NCBI GenBank assembly: GCA_963813725.1
Contig: CAWFAI010000006.1
Location: forward strand, 62,001 to 126,000
From: VGBV01 sp963813725
GTDB lineage: Bacteria > Actinomycetota > Thermoleophilia > Solirubrobacterales > 70-9
Length of the DNA stretch: 64,000 nucleotides
Direction: 5' to 3'
Positions 36,096 to 44,618 of this stretch are shown piece by piece. The stretch's first letter is position 1, and each line of letters starts with the position of its first letter. The translations under genes were made by a program, and so were the position numbers. The notes below the pieces were generated by a model. The model searched no databases, was not told where the DNA came from, and was given only the letters and a program-made list of their open reading frames with translations.

Positions 36096-37784
36096 GTGCC
36101 CGACCACGACGTACTCGTCATCGGTGCAGGCCTGGCTGGTCAGCGCGCGGCGCTGGCGGCCGCCGAGGACGGCGTCTCGGTGGGGATCATCAGCAAGGTC
36201 CACCCCGTGCGCTCGCACTCGAACGCCGCGCAGGGTGGGATCAACGCGGCGCTGGACCCCGGGGACTCGTGGGAGTCGCACGCGTTCGACACGGTCAAGG
36301 GATCCGACTACCTGGGCGACCAGGACGCGATCGAGATCATGACCAGCGAGGCGCCCGAGGAGATCCTGCACCTCGAGCATCTGGGCGTCACCTTCCACCG
36401 CAACGAGGAGGGCAAGCTGGGCACCCGCGCCTTCGGCGGCGCCTCGGCCGCGCGCACCTACTACGTCGCCGACATCACCGGCCAGGCAATCATGCACGTC
36501 CTCTACGAGCAGCTCATGAAGTACTCCAACGAGGTCGCGCGCTACGAGGAGTACTTCACGACCGGCCTCGCGATGGGCGACGACGGCGAGTGCGTCGGCG
36601 CCGTCTGCCGCAACATCCGCGACGGCTCCATGGAGCTGTTCGGCGCCAAGTCCGTGATCCTCGCGACCGGCGGCAACGGCCAGGTCTGGCAGCCCACCAC
36701 CAACGCGCTCATCTGCACGGGCGACGGCATCGCGATGGCCTACCGCGTCGGGGCGACGCTGATGGACATGGAGATGATCCAGTACCACCCGACGACGCTC
36801 GCCGGCAAGGGCTTCCTGATCACCGAGGGGGCGCGCGGCGAAGGGGCCCACCTGCTGAACGCCCAGGGCGAGCGCTTCATGGAGAAATACGCGCCGAACA
36901 AGATGGAGCTGGCCAGCCGTGACGTGGTCAGCCGCGCCGAGCAGACCGAGATCAACGATGGCCGCGGCTTCCCCGACGGCACCGTCGCGCTCGACATCAC
37001 GGTGGTTCCGCGCAAGCGGATCCATGAGGCACTGAGAGAGATTGTTCTGGTGGGCCAGGACTTCGCGGGCGTGGACATCACTCGAGAGCCGATCCACATC
37101 AAGCCCGGCAACCACTACACCATGGGCGGCGTCAAGACCGACGTCTGGGGCCGCACCGACGTCGAGGGGCTCTACGCCGCCGGCGAGGTCGCCTGCGTCT
37201 CTGTCCACGGCGGCAACCGCCTGGGAGCCAACTCGCTGCTCGACACGCTGATCTTCGGTCGTCGCTCGGGCGAGGACGCCGCCGAGCGCGCCAAGGGACG
37301 CGAACCCGCGCGCCCCGGCCGCAGCGCGCTGGACGCCGAGCAGGCCCGGATCGCCGAGATCATGGGGCGCGAGAAGGGCTCGGGCCGGCGCGTCTCGGAG
37401 GTCCGCAAGGAGCTGGGCGAGATCATGGACAAGCACGTGGCGGTCTTCCGCGACAAGGAGGGCCTGGAGCAGGCACTGGAGGTCGTGGAGCGGCTGAAGG
37501 AGGAGGCCGAGTCCTGTTACATCGACGACCGCGGATCGGTGTTCAACCAGGACGTCATGGGCGCGATCGAGCTCGGCTTCATGCTCGACAACGCCGAGGC
37601 GACGTGCGTCGCGGCGATCCACCGCACCGAGAGCCGGGGCGCCCAGTTCCGCACCGATTTCCCCGAGCGCAACGACGACGAGTGGCTGAAGCACATCGAC
37701 CTCTCGCTCAACGGCGAGGGCCCCGAGATCTCCTACTCCGAGGTGACCATGACCCAGTGGGAGCCGCAGGAGCGGACCTACTGA
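36096..37784 (+). CDS. sdhA: Succinate dehydrogenase flavoprotein subunit
   Basis: A 562-residue FAD protein oxidising succinate to fumarate. It has the FAD loop VLVIGAGLAGQRAAL (residues 5-19), the covalent-flavin region RSHSNAAQGGINAAL, the active-site block HPTTLAGKGFLITEGARGEG, and HGGNRLGANSLLDTLIFGR. The start is GTG at 36096. It is followed by sdhB after 35 bases and then a CCG-domain subunit, a gene order unlike classical sdhCDAB. It is soluble and docks on SdhB at the membrane. Confidence 0.96.
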   Translation: MPDHDVLVIGAGLAGQRAALAAAEDGVSVGIISKVHPVRSHSNAAQGGINAALDPGDSWESHAFDTVKGSDYLGDQDAIEIMTSEAPEEILHLEHLGVTFHRNEEGKLGTRAFGGASAARTYYVADITGQAIMHVLYEQLMKYSNEVARYEEYFTTGLAMGDDGECVGAVCRNIRDGSMELFGAKSVILATGGNGQVWQPTTNALICTGDGIAMAYRVGATLMDMEMIQYHPTTLAGKGFLITEGARGEGAHLLNAQGERFMEKYAPNKMELASRDVVSRAEQTEINDGRGFPDGTVALDITVVPRKRIHEALREIVLVGQDFAGVDITREPIHIKPGNHYTMGGVKTDVWGRTDVEGLYAAGEVACVSVHGGNRLGANSLLDTLIFGRRSGEDAAERAKGREPARPGRSALDAEQARIAEIMGREKGSGRRVSEVRKELGEIMDKHVAVFRDKEGLEQALEVVERLKEEAESCYIDDRGSVFNQDVMGAIELGFMLDNAEATCVAAIHRTESRGAQFRTDFPERNDDEWLKHIDLSLNGEGPEISYSEVTMTQWEPQERTY

Positions 37785-37794
37785 TGGGCCCATC
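37783..37794. promoter_or_regulatory. Perfect 12-bp palindrome between sdhA and sdhB
   Basis: GATGGGCCCATC overlaps the sdhA stop and lies 12 bases before the TAGGGT hexamer of sdhB. The position fits an operator over the -35 region, but nothing else supports a function. Confidence 0.3.
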
Positions 37795-37806
37795 GCTTAC
37801 CCCAGG

Positions 37807-37812
37807 TAGGGT
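37807..37812 (+). promoter_or_regulatory. Leaderless -10 hexamer TAGGGT before sdhB
   Basis: TAGGGT, seven bases before the GTG of sdhB, inside the 35-base sdhA-sdhB gap. It could give sdhB and the CCG subunit a second, internal promoter. Confidence 0.5.
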
Positions 37813-37819
37813 GGCTTAG

Positions 37820-39097
37820 GTGGCCGGCTACACGCTCAAGGTCCGGCGCTTCCAGCCCGAGTCGGGCGACGGGCCCTACTGGGAGACCTTCGACGTCGAG
37901 CTCGATCCGACGCTCTCGGTGCTTGACGGGCTGCTGCAGGCCAAGGACCGCGACGACGGCTCGCTGGCGGTGCGCTGCTCGTGCCGGGCGGCGATCTGCG
38001 GCTCCTGTGGGGTCAAGATCAACGGCCAGTCGGCGCTCGCCTGCAAGACGCAGATCGGCGAGGCCGAGGCGTTCGCCAACCGCCGCAACGGCGGTGACAA
38101 GGCCGGCTCCTCCGCTTCGCGTCCGGGGCCGGCCGAACCCATCGTGGTCGAGCCGATGGGGAACATGCCGGTGATCAAGGACCTGGTGACCGACATGGAG
38201 TCGACCCACTGGACCAAGATCCGCCGGGTCACGCCGTGGCTGCTGCCCGAGGGCGACCCGCCCGAGCGGGAATACGTGGTGCCGCCCGAGTCGATGATCG
38301 ACATCACGCAGTCGATGGCCTGCATCCAATGCGGCGCCTGCGTCAGCGCGTGCCTCTCGATGGAAGCCGACCCGGACTTCATCGGGCCCGCGGCGCTCGC
38401 CAAGGCATACCGCTTCGTCGGCGACCCGCGCGACGCCGAGTCCAAGGAGCGCCTGCACGACCTGGCCAACGACCCGCACGGGATCTACGACTGCACGCAC
38501 TGCTTCAGCTGCATCGACGCCTGCCCGAAGGGCGTGGCCCCGATGGACCAGATCATGCGGCTGCGCCGGCGCGCCAACGAGGACTTCGAGATCGACGACC
38601 ACAACAACGGCCACCGCCACGAGGCGGCGTTCACGAAGATCATCGAGACGAAGGGGACCCTGGACGAGTCGCTGCTGCTGCAGGAGTCCTACGCGCCCGG
38701 GGTCAAGGGCAAGCTGATCCCACGGCCCGGGGCGATCAAGGGGCTGCTGGAGTCCATCCCGACCGCGATCAGGGGCCTGCGCAGCGGCAAGATGCGCTCG
38801 CTGCCGAAGCTGATCCCGGGAATCCACCCCAAGCTGCCCGGCGACGCCCAGGAGAACGTGCAGCGGATCTTCGCCCACGCCGAGGACCACTCGATCGAGC
38901 TCAACCTCTACATCAAGGGCGAGGAGGCCGAGGAGGACGCGCCCGTGCCCGAGGCCGAGGCAGTGCCCGAGGCGGCCGTGGAGCCCGAGCCCGACGAGGC
39001 CGAGGGCGACAGCAAGGGCCCGCTGGGCACCGAGCACGGCCAGGCCGACCCGGGCCCGAGCGAGTCCGGCAAGCCGGGGCCGGGAGGCGCCGCCTGA
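37820..39097 (+). CDS. sdhB: Succinate dehydrogenase iron-sulfur subunit with an acidic C-terminal extension
   Basis: A 425-residue protein, much longer than the usual ~240. The [2Fe-2S] domain has CSCRAAICGSCGVKINGQSA and a following Cys. The ferredoxin domain has two full cysteine clusters: CIQCGACVSAC and CTHCFSCIDACPKG. In E. coli SdhB the second cluster is C-x5-C-x3-C and holds a [3Fe-4S]; here an extra Cys makes it CxxCxxCxxxCP, as in type E enzymes predicted to hold [4Fe-4S]. After residue ~250 comes an unusual ~175-residue extension ending in an acidic, Pro-rich tail. Its stop overlaps the next ATG (TGATG). Confidence 0.92.
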   Translation: MAGYTLKVRRFQPESGDGPYWETFDVELDPTLSVLDGLLQAKDRDDGSLAVRCSCRAAICGSCGVKINGQSALACKTQIGEAEAFANRRNGGDKAGSSASRPGPAEPIVVEPMGNMPVIKDLVTDMESTHWTKIRRVTPWLLPEGDPPEREYVVPPESMIDITQSMACIQCGACVSACLSMEADPDFIGPAALAKAYRFVGDPRDAESKERLHDLANDPHGIYDCTHCFSCIDACPKGVAPMDQIMRLRRRANEDFEIDDHNNGHRHEAAFTKIIETKGTLDESLLLQESYAPGVKGKLIPRPGAIKGLLESIPTAIRGLRSGKMRSLPKLIPGIHPKLPGDAQENVQRIFAHAEDHSIELNLYIKGEEAEEDAPVPEAEAVPEAAVEPEPDEAEGDSKGPLGTEHGQADPGPSESGKPGPGGAA

Positions 39098-40023
39098 TGG
39101 CCGGACAGATCAAGGTGGCGTATTGGCCGGGTTGCGTCAGCCGCGGCTTCACCGCGGAACTCCACGGCTCGATGGCGCTGGTCGCCGAGCGCCTGGGAAT
39201 CGAGCTGGTCGAGCTCGACCGCGCCAACTGCTCGGGCGCCGGCGTCATCGCCGAGCACAACCAGGAGCTGGCCGACACCTTGAACGCGCGCACCTTCGCG
39301 CTGGCCCAGCAGACCGGGCTGCCGATGATGAACATCTGCTCCACCTGCCAGGGCGCCCAGTCGGAGTGCCAGCAGCGCCTGGACGCCGACACCGAGTACC
39401 GCACCCACATCAACGAGGCCCTCGCCCCCGAGGGGCTGAGCTATTCGCCCGAGGGCTTCAGCAACAAGAACTTCCTCTGGGTCCTGGTCGAGGACTACGG
39501 GCTCGAGAACCTGGCGAAGCAGGTAGAGCGCCCGCTCGAGGGCCTGCGGGTCGGCCCCTTCTACGGCTGCTACATCCTGCGGCCCCGCCACCGGCTGGGC
39601 TACGAGGGCCACCCCGAGCGCGACCTCTACCTGGAGCAGCTGATCGAGGCGCTGGGGGGCGAGGTCGTGGAGTACGACGGCGCGCGCAAGTGCTGCGGCT
39701 TCCCGATCATCACGATGGCGCGCGAGGTCTCGTTGCGCCAGGCCGGCACGCACGTCGGCGACGCGCTCGACGCCGGGGCCGACTGCCTGGTGACGCCGTG
39801 TCCCCTCTGCCACCTCAACCTGGACATGCAGCAGCCCGAGGCGGCCAAGGTCGTGAACCGGGACCTCGGCCTGGCCGTGCTGCACCTGCCTCAGCTGGTC
39901 GGCCTGGCCCTCGGCTTCTCGCCGAAGGAGCTCGGGATGGGGCGCCACATCGCCTCGACCAAGTGGGTCCAGGAGCGCCTGGAGGCACGGCCCGAGGCCG
40001 AGGCCGAGCCGGCCACGGCCTAG
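39097..40023 (+). CDS. CCG-domain subunit of type E-like succinate dehydrogenase (HdrB-like)
   Basis: A 308-residue protein with two CCG cysteine domains like HdrB and SdhE/SdhC of archaeal type E succinate:quinone reductases. The C-terminal domain has all five cysteines (C158, C199, C200, C235, C238). The N-terminal domain has C13, C45, C81 and C84, but N44 replaces the first Cys of the CC pair. No membrane helices are seen, so it would attach by amphipathic segments rather than as a cytochrome b anchor. It follows sdhB with a 1-base overlap of stop and start. A longer frame (from 38236) is an overlap artefact. Confidence 0.9.
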   Translation: MAGQIKVAYWPGCVSRGFTAELHGSMALVAERLGIELVELDRANCSGAGVIAEHNQELADTLNARTFALAQQTGLPMMNICSTCQGAQSECQQRLDADTEYRTHINEALAPEGLSYSPEGFSNKNFLWVLVEDYGLENLAKQVERPLEGLRVGPFYGCYILRPRHRLGYEGHPERDLYLEQLIEALGGEVVEYDGARKCCGFPIITMAREVSLRQAGTHVGDALDAGADCLVTPCPLCHLNLDMQQPEAAKVVNRDLGLAVLHLPQLVGLALGFSPKELGMGRHIASTKWVQERLEARPEAEAEPATA

Positions 40024-41276
40024 GGCGGGGCTCGGGGATCCGGCCTCGCAGGAGCCCTCCGCGAGTCCTCGTCTCGGCCCTCCCCGGCACGGCCGCTGAC
40101 CTTGCGCTCGATCCAGTTCGAGCCGACGGTGTCGGTGAGGCCGTGGGCGACGATCGAGGCGAGGATGACGTAGGCGGCGACCTCGAAGATCAGGTCGCGC
40201 TCTCCGACGCCTGACTTGAGCACGAACAGCGCGAACAGCATCGAGGCCACCCCCTTGGGCCCGAACCACGCGATGAAGGCGCGGTGCGGGGTGGGCAGCC
40301 GCACCCTGAGCATGGAGATCGCCACGGAGAGCGGCCGCGCCACCAGCAGCGCGAACGCGGCGAACAGCAGCAACAGCGCGACGTTGCCGCCGTAGCCGGT
40401 GGCGACGATCAGCGCGCCGAACAGGAAGAAGGTCATCACCGACAGGATCGAGCTGAGGTTCTCGGAGAAGACCTCGAAGTCGTCGGCGATGTCGTGCTCG
40501 GCCACCCCCAGCGCGATCCCGCAGGTGAAGGCGGCGATGAAGCCGTTGCCGAAGGTGACGTCGGCGAGGCCGAAGGCGAGGACCCCGACGCCCAGGGCAT
40601 AGATCCCGTCGTAGCGCCGGGCCATGCCTCCCATCGGCAGGTGCTGGGTGACCCTCCCGGCCAGCATCCCCAGCCCGATGCCGATCAGGGCGCCCACACC
40701 GGTCTCTCCGAGCAGCTCGAGGCCCTCCTGGCCCGCGTCCCCGCCGGGCGAGGCGAGCACGATGAAGAAGAGGACGATCGGCACGGCCAGCCCGTCGTTC
40801 AGGCCGGACTCGAGGTTGAGCGTGTGGCGCACGGACTCGGGCACCCCGCGCGTCTTGACCACGGCCGAGGTGACGACCGGATCGGTCGGCGACAGGACCG
40901 CCGCCAGCAGCAAGGCCTCGGCCCAGCTCAGCTCGGCGAACAGGCCCTTGGCGCAGAGTGCCAGCAGCACGATCGTCAGCGGCATCGCCAGCAGCAACGC
41001 GCGAACGGGCGGGCTCCAGTGCACCCGCAGCAGCTCGCGATCCACAAGCAACCCGTCGGAGAACAGGGTCACGATCAGCGCCAGCTCGATCAGGTAGATG
41101 ACCGCGTCGTCCTGGGCGCTCACCTCGATGGCCCCCGTCGCGGCGAGCAGCAGCCCGGCACCGACCCCGAGCACTGAGATCGAGAGCACGGTTCCCCGGA
41201 ACACTCCCGAGAGCCCGGCTGCAGCGGCCAGGAGCGCCCCGCCGAACAGCAGCACTTCGCCGAACCCAAGCTCCAT
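40020..41276 (-). CDS. Cation/proton antiporter, CPA1 (NhaP/NhaK) family
   Basis: A 418-residue membrane protein with about 12 hydrophobic segments. The transport-core motifs of CPA1 exchangers are present: LSPTDPVVTSAVVKTRGVPE and LNLESGLNDGLAVPIVLFF, whose Asp residues bind the ion. GFIAAFTCGIALG is also typical. It probably exchanges Na+ (or K+) for H+. The C-terminal ~25 residues are charged and lack a regulatory RCK domain. It overlaps the CCG subunit stop by four bases in convergent orientation and is divergent from the RTX-like gene. Confidence 0.93.
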   Translation of the reverse strand: MELGFGEVLLFGGALLAAAAGLSGVFRGTVLSISVLGVGAGLLLAATGAIEVSAQDDAVIYLIELALIVTLFSDGLLVDRELLRVHWSPPVRALLLAMPLTIVLLALCAKGLFAELSWAEALLLAAVLSPTDPVVTSAVVKTRGVPESVRHTLNLESGLNDGLAVPIVLFFIVLASPGGDAGQEGLELLGETGVGALIGIGLGMLAGRVTQHLPMGGMARRYDGIYALGVGVLAFGLADVTFGNGFIAAFTCGIALGVAEHDIADDFEVFSENLSSILSVMTFFLFGALIVATGYGGNVALLLLFAAFALLVARPLSVAISMLRVRLPTPHRAFIAWFGPKGVASMLFALFVLKSGVGERDLIFEVAAYVILASIVAHGLTDTVGSNWIERKVSGRAGEGRDEDSRRAPARPDPRAPP

Positions 41277-41283
41277 CGCAGGG

Positions 41284-41289
41284 CTTATA
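41284..41289 (-). promoter_or_regulatory. Possible -10 hexamer TATAAG before the antiporter
   Basis: TATAAG, seven bases before the antiporter ATG, ends in G rather than T. It overlaps by two bases the plus-strand hexamer of the RTX-like gene. Confidence 0.4.
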
Positions 41290-41293
41290 CAGT
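41288..41293 (+). promoter_or_regulatory. Leaderless -10 hexamer TACAGT before the RTX-like gene
   Basis: TACAGT, six bases before the GTG at 41300. Confidence 0.5.
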
Positions 41294-41299
41294 CATGGA

Positions 41300-43492
41300 G
41301 TGCACTCGGCTCGGGTACTCGTCGCAGGGGCGGCCTGCTGCCTGCTTGCTCCCGTTGCGCTCGGGGCTCCGCAGGAAGCGAAGCGGAAGGTGCTCAAGTG
41401 CGCCGGCAAGCGCGCCAGCGTCATGGGCACCGAGAAGCCCGACCGGATCAAGCTCGGGGGCAAGAACGGGAGGGTCGTGGTTTCGCTCGGCGGCCGCGAC
41501 AGGATCATCGGCTCGGGCAAGCGCGACCTCATCTGCACTGGCGGTGGCGGCGACGTCGTCGCGGCGGGCGGCGGGGCCGACCGGGTAGCGGCTGGAGCCG
41601 GCCAGGACCGGGCGCTGGGTGGCGGGGGCGCCGACCTGCTGCTGGGTGGCAAGGACGCGGACGCCGTCTCGGGTGGGGCCGGTCCCGACCGGCTGCTGCC
41701 GGGGGGCGCCAAGGACCACGCGTCAGGCGGGCGGGGCACCGACACCCTGGTCGGCGCCCGCGGCAACGATCGCCTGCGCGGAGGCGCCGACGGCGATGCC
41801 GTGATCGGGTCGATCGGCAACGACCGGCTGCGCGGCGGCGGCGGCAACGACCAGCTCATCGGGGAGGACGGGGTCGACTTCATCAACGGCGGCGACGGCG
41901 ACGATGGGATCGTCGGCGGCTCCGGCCCCGACCAGGTGGACGGCGGCGGCGGATCCGACCGGGTGGACGGCGGCCCCGGCGGCGACAGGGGCACGGCCGG
42001 CGACGGCGAGGACCTGATGATCGGCGCCGGTGGCGGCGATCGCTTCGACGGCGGCCGAGGGGGCGACCGCATCTACGGGGGGCTCGTGGACGACGAGATG
42101 TCCGGCGGGCCCGGAGCGGACCTGCTGGTGGGCGGCCACGGCGTGGACGCGCTGCACGGCAACGACGGCGACGACTTCCTGAGGGGCGACTCCAACCGCG
42201 ACATCCACTACGGCGACGCAGGGGAGGACACCGTCAGCTACGCCACGGCGACCCCGCCCGGCCCAGGCGGCATCGAGGGCGTGAACGTCAACCTCGCCAT
42301 CGAGGAGGGCCTGGAGGACGAGCCGCAGGCGATCATCATCGGCGACTACAGGCCGCCGGAGCCGCTGTACGGAATTGAAAGCGTGGTCGGCTCGAACTAC
42401 GACGACGTCCTGCAGGGGCGGGGCACGGGCACGGTCAGGGGCCTGGGTGGCTCGGAGACCTGCTCCGGCTTCCTGGTCCAGGACTGCGGCGGCGCCCCGG
42501 CGCCGAGCGTGACGCTGGACCCCATCGGCATCGACCCGGGGCTGCTCGTGCGCGGAGGCCCCGCGGATCAGGCCGACACGCTGGCCGTGAGCGCAACAGC
42601 GGATACCTACGTCGTCACCGGCGCCGGGCCGCTCTCGGCCGGCGCCGGATGCTTCAACAACACTGCGAACGAGGTCTCGTGCGCGAAGCCGCCGAGCCCT
42701 CTCGGCTACGTCGCGGTCTGGGGCGGCGGCGGCTCGGACCAGCTCAGCCTCGCCCAGGGATTCCCGGATCAGGCCGTGATCGTCCTCGACGGCGGCACCG
42801 GCAGCGACACGATCACGGGCGCCTCAGGGGACGAGATCCTGAGGGCGGGGCCCGACGGCGCCGACGACCTCAACGGCCGCGCCGGCGACGACGCGCTCTT
42901 CTCGGGCCCCGGCCCCGACACCCTCGACGGCGGCGACGGCAACGACCAGCTCGTGACCACCGACGCCTGCGGCGGTCACGACTTCAAGGGCGGCGGCGGG
43001 GACGGCGACATCGCGGGCTTCGCCCAGTCGATCGAACAGGGAGTGGTCGCGACCCTCGGCGGCACGGCCATCGGCCGCTCCCAGTCCCCGTGCCCGCCGA
43101 CCCACGTACGCGCCGACAACGAGGTCCTGGAGGGGACCCAGCACGCCGACATCCTGTACGGCAACGGCAAGGACAACGCGCTGATCCTGGGCAACGAGAG
43201 CGACGACATTCTGTACGGCTACGGAGGCGCCGATGTCCTGCGCGGTGAGCAGGGCCAGGACGCCCTCTACGGCGGCGGCGGGGCAGACGTGCTCGAGGCC
43301 TTCGACCGCCGCCGCGACATCGCCCTGCACTGCGGGCCGGGCGGCAACAAGGTGGTCCGCGACAGATTCGATCCGCCCGGCGCCAACTGCCCAGTCAGCA
43401 CCCCGCCGGCCAAGGGCAAGGGCAAGAAGGGGAAGGCAAGAAAGGGAAGGGCAGGAAGAAAGGCGGCGGGAAGAGGAAGCGCTAGGCGCTAG
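41300..43492 (+). CDS. Secreted RTX-like calcium-binding repeat protein
   Basis: A 730-residue protein starting with GTG. A signal peptide (VLVAGAACCLLAPVALGAP) is followed from about residue 45 to 330 by dozens of GGxGxDxI/V/L nonapeptide repeats that form Ca2+-binding beta-rolls (GGDGDDGIVGG, GGPGADLLVGG). A second block lies at about 480-690 around a middle domain with paired cysteines. The end is a basic Lys/Gly/Arg tail (KGKGKKGKARKGRAGRKAAG) that could bind acidic wall polymers or DNA. It lacks a known enzyme domain. Role unknown; likely a calcium-stabilised surface or matrix protein. Confidence 0.85.
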   Translation: MHSARVLVAGAACCLLAPVALGAPQEAKRKVLKCAGKRASVMGTEKPDRIKLGGKNGRVVVSLGGRDRIIGSGKRDLICTGGGGDVVAAGGGADRVAAGAGQDRALGGGGADLLLGGKDADAVSGGAGPDRLLPGGAKDHASGGRGTDTLVGARGNDRLRGGADGDAVIGSIGNDRLRGGGGNDQLIGEDGVDFINGGDGDDGIVGGSGPDQVDGGGGSDRVDGGPGGDRGTAGDGEDLMIGAGGGDRFDGGRGGDRIYGGLVDDEMSGGPGADLLVGGHGVDALHGNDGDDFLRGDSNRDIHYGDAGEDTVSYATATPPGPGGIEGVNVNLAIEEGLEDEPQAIIIGDYRPPEPLYGIESVVGSNYDDVLQGRGTGTVRGLGGSETCSGFLVQDCGGAPAPSVTLDPIGIDPGLLVRGGPADQADTLAVSATADTYVVTGAGPLSAGAGCFNNTANEVSCAKPPSPLGYVAVWGGGGSDQLSLAQGFPDQAVIVLDGGTGSDTITGASGDEILRAGPDGADDLNGRAGDDALFSGPGPDTLDGGDGNDQLVTTDACGGHDFKGGGGDGDIAGFAQSIEQGVVATLGGTAIGRSQSPCPPTHVRADNEVLEGTQHADILYGNGKDNALILGNESDDILYGYGGADVLRGEQGQDALYGGGGADVLEAFDRRRDIALHCGPGGNKVVRDRFDPPGANCPVSTPPAKGKGKKGKARKGRAGRKAAGRGSARR

Positions 43493-44553
43493 GCGATCGT
43501 CGCGCCCTCCGGCACCGCGACCAGGTCGCGGTCGGCCAGGAGCTCGGCCACCTGCACCGCGTTGGTGGCGGCGCCCTTGCGCAGGTTGTCGCCGACGACC
43601 CAGAGGTTGAGGCAGCGCTCGTGGGAGGGATCGCGGCGGATGCGGCCAACCAGCACCTCGTCGCGGCCCTCGACTGCGATCGGCAGCGGGTAGATGCCGT
43701 CGCCGGGGTCATCGAGCACCACCAGCCCGGGCGCGTCGGAGAGCAGCTCACGACAGTCCTCGGGGGAGAGGTCCTTCTGCGTCTGGACGTTGACCGACTC
43801 GGAATGGCCGGTCACAACCGGGACCCTGACGCACGTGGAGGAGATGCCGACCTCTTCGGGCAGGTCGAGGATCTTGCGCGTCTCGCGCATCACCTTGCGC
43901 TCCTCGGTGGTGTAGTCGTCGCCGTCGATGAACTGCTCCACGTGGGGCAGCACGTTGAACGCGACCTGGTGGGGGAACACCTCGGCCTTGGCCGGCTTCC
44001 CGTCGAGGATCGCGCGGGTCTGCTCGTGCAGCTCCTTGATCGCCTCGCGGCCTGTGCCCGAGACCGACTGGTAGGTGGAGACGACGAGGCGCTCGATCCC
44101 GGCGGCGTCCAAGATCGGCTTCAGGGCGACCATCATCTGCATCGTCGTGCAGTTGGGATTGGCGATCAGCCCGCTGTGGCCCTCGACCGCGTCGTCGTTG
44201 ACGTCGGCGACCACCAGCGGCACGTCGTCGTGCATGCGCCAGAAGCTGGTGTTGTCGACCACCACGGCGCCGGCCTCGATCAGCTTCGGCGCCCACTCGG
44301 CGCTGATCTTCCCCCCGGCCGAGGCCAGTGCGATGTCGAGGCCCTGGATCGTCTCGGGGGTCAGGGGCACGCACTCCAGCTCGGAGCCGTTGAAGGCGAC
44401 CCTCTTGCCCGCCGAGCGCTCGGAGGCGAACGGGACGACCTCGCCGGCGGGGAACTCCCGCTCGGCCAGGACCTCGAGGATCGTCGAGCCGACGGCGCCG
44501 GTGGCGCCCACGACCCCGACCCGGTAGTCGCGCCTGTCGCTGCCTTCGCTCAC
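43489..44553 (-). CDS. asd: Aspartate-semialdehyde dehydrogenase
   Basis: A 354-residue NADPH enzyme reducing aspartyl phosphate to the semialdehyde for lysine, methionine, threonine and diaminopimelate synthesis. It has VGVVGATGAVGSTILEVL (residues 8-25), the catalytic Cys in IANPNCTTMQM, GREAIKELHEQT and the substrate His region CVRVPVVTGHSESV. The start is GTG at 44553 after TACCCT-N7. LysC, the preceding enzyme of the pathway, is directly upstream on the same strand. Confidence 0.96.
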   Translation of the reverse strand: MSEGSDRRDYRVGVVGATGAVGSTILEVLAEREFPAGEVVPFASERSAGKRVAFNGSELECVPLTPETIQGLDIALASAGGKISAEWAPKLIEAGAVVVDNTSFWRMHDDVPLVVADVNDDAVEGHSGLIANPNCTTMQMMVALKPILDAAGIERLVVSTYQSVSGTGREAIKELHEQTRAILDGKPAKAEVFPHQVAFNVLPHVEQFIDGDDYTTEERKVMRETRKILDLPEEVGISSTCVRVPVVTGHSESVNVQTQKDLSPEDCRELLSDAPGLVVLDDPGDGIYPLPIAVEGRDEVLVGRIRRDPSHERCLNLWVVGDNLRKGAATNAVQVAELLADRDLVAVPEGATIA

Positions 44554-44560
44554 GTCCCAC

Positions 44561-44566
44561 AGGGTA
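44561..44566 (-). promoter_or_regulatory. Leaderless -10 hexamer TACCCT before asd
   Basis: TACCCT, seven bases before the asd GTG, in the 65-base gap after lysC. Confidence 0.5.
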
Positions 44567-44618
44567 GGGGGCGCGGACCCGGAGCCAGCGGCGGCGGCGC
44601 TTCTTCCCCGGGTGACGG

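Noticed and set aside
41560..42200. Repetitive GGCGGC-rich array that could suggest a CRISPR or DNA repeat locus
   Set aside because: It encodes RTX GGxGxD repeats in frame; there are no constant repeats with unique spacers.
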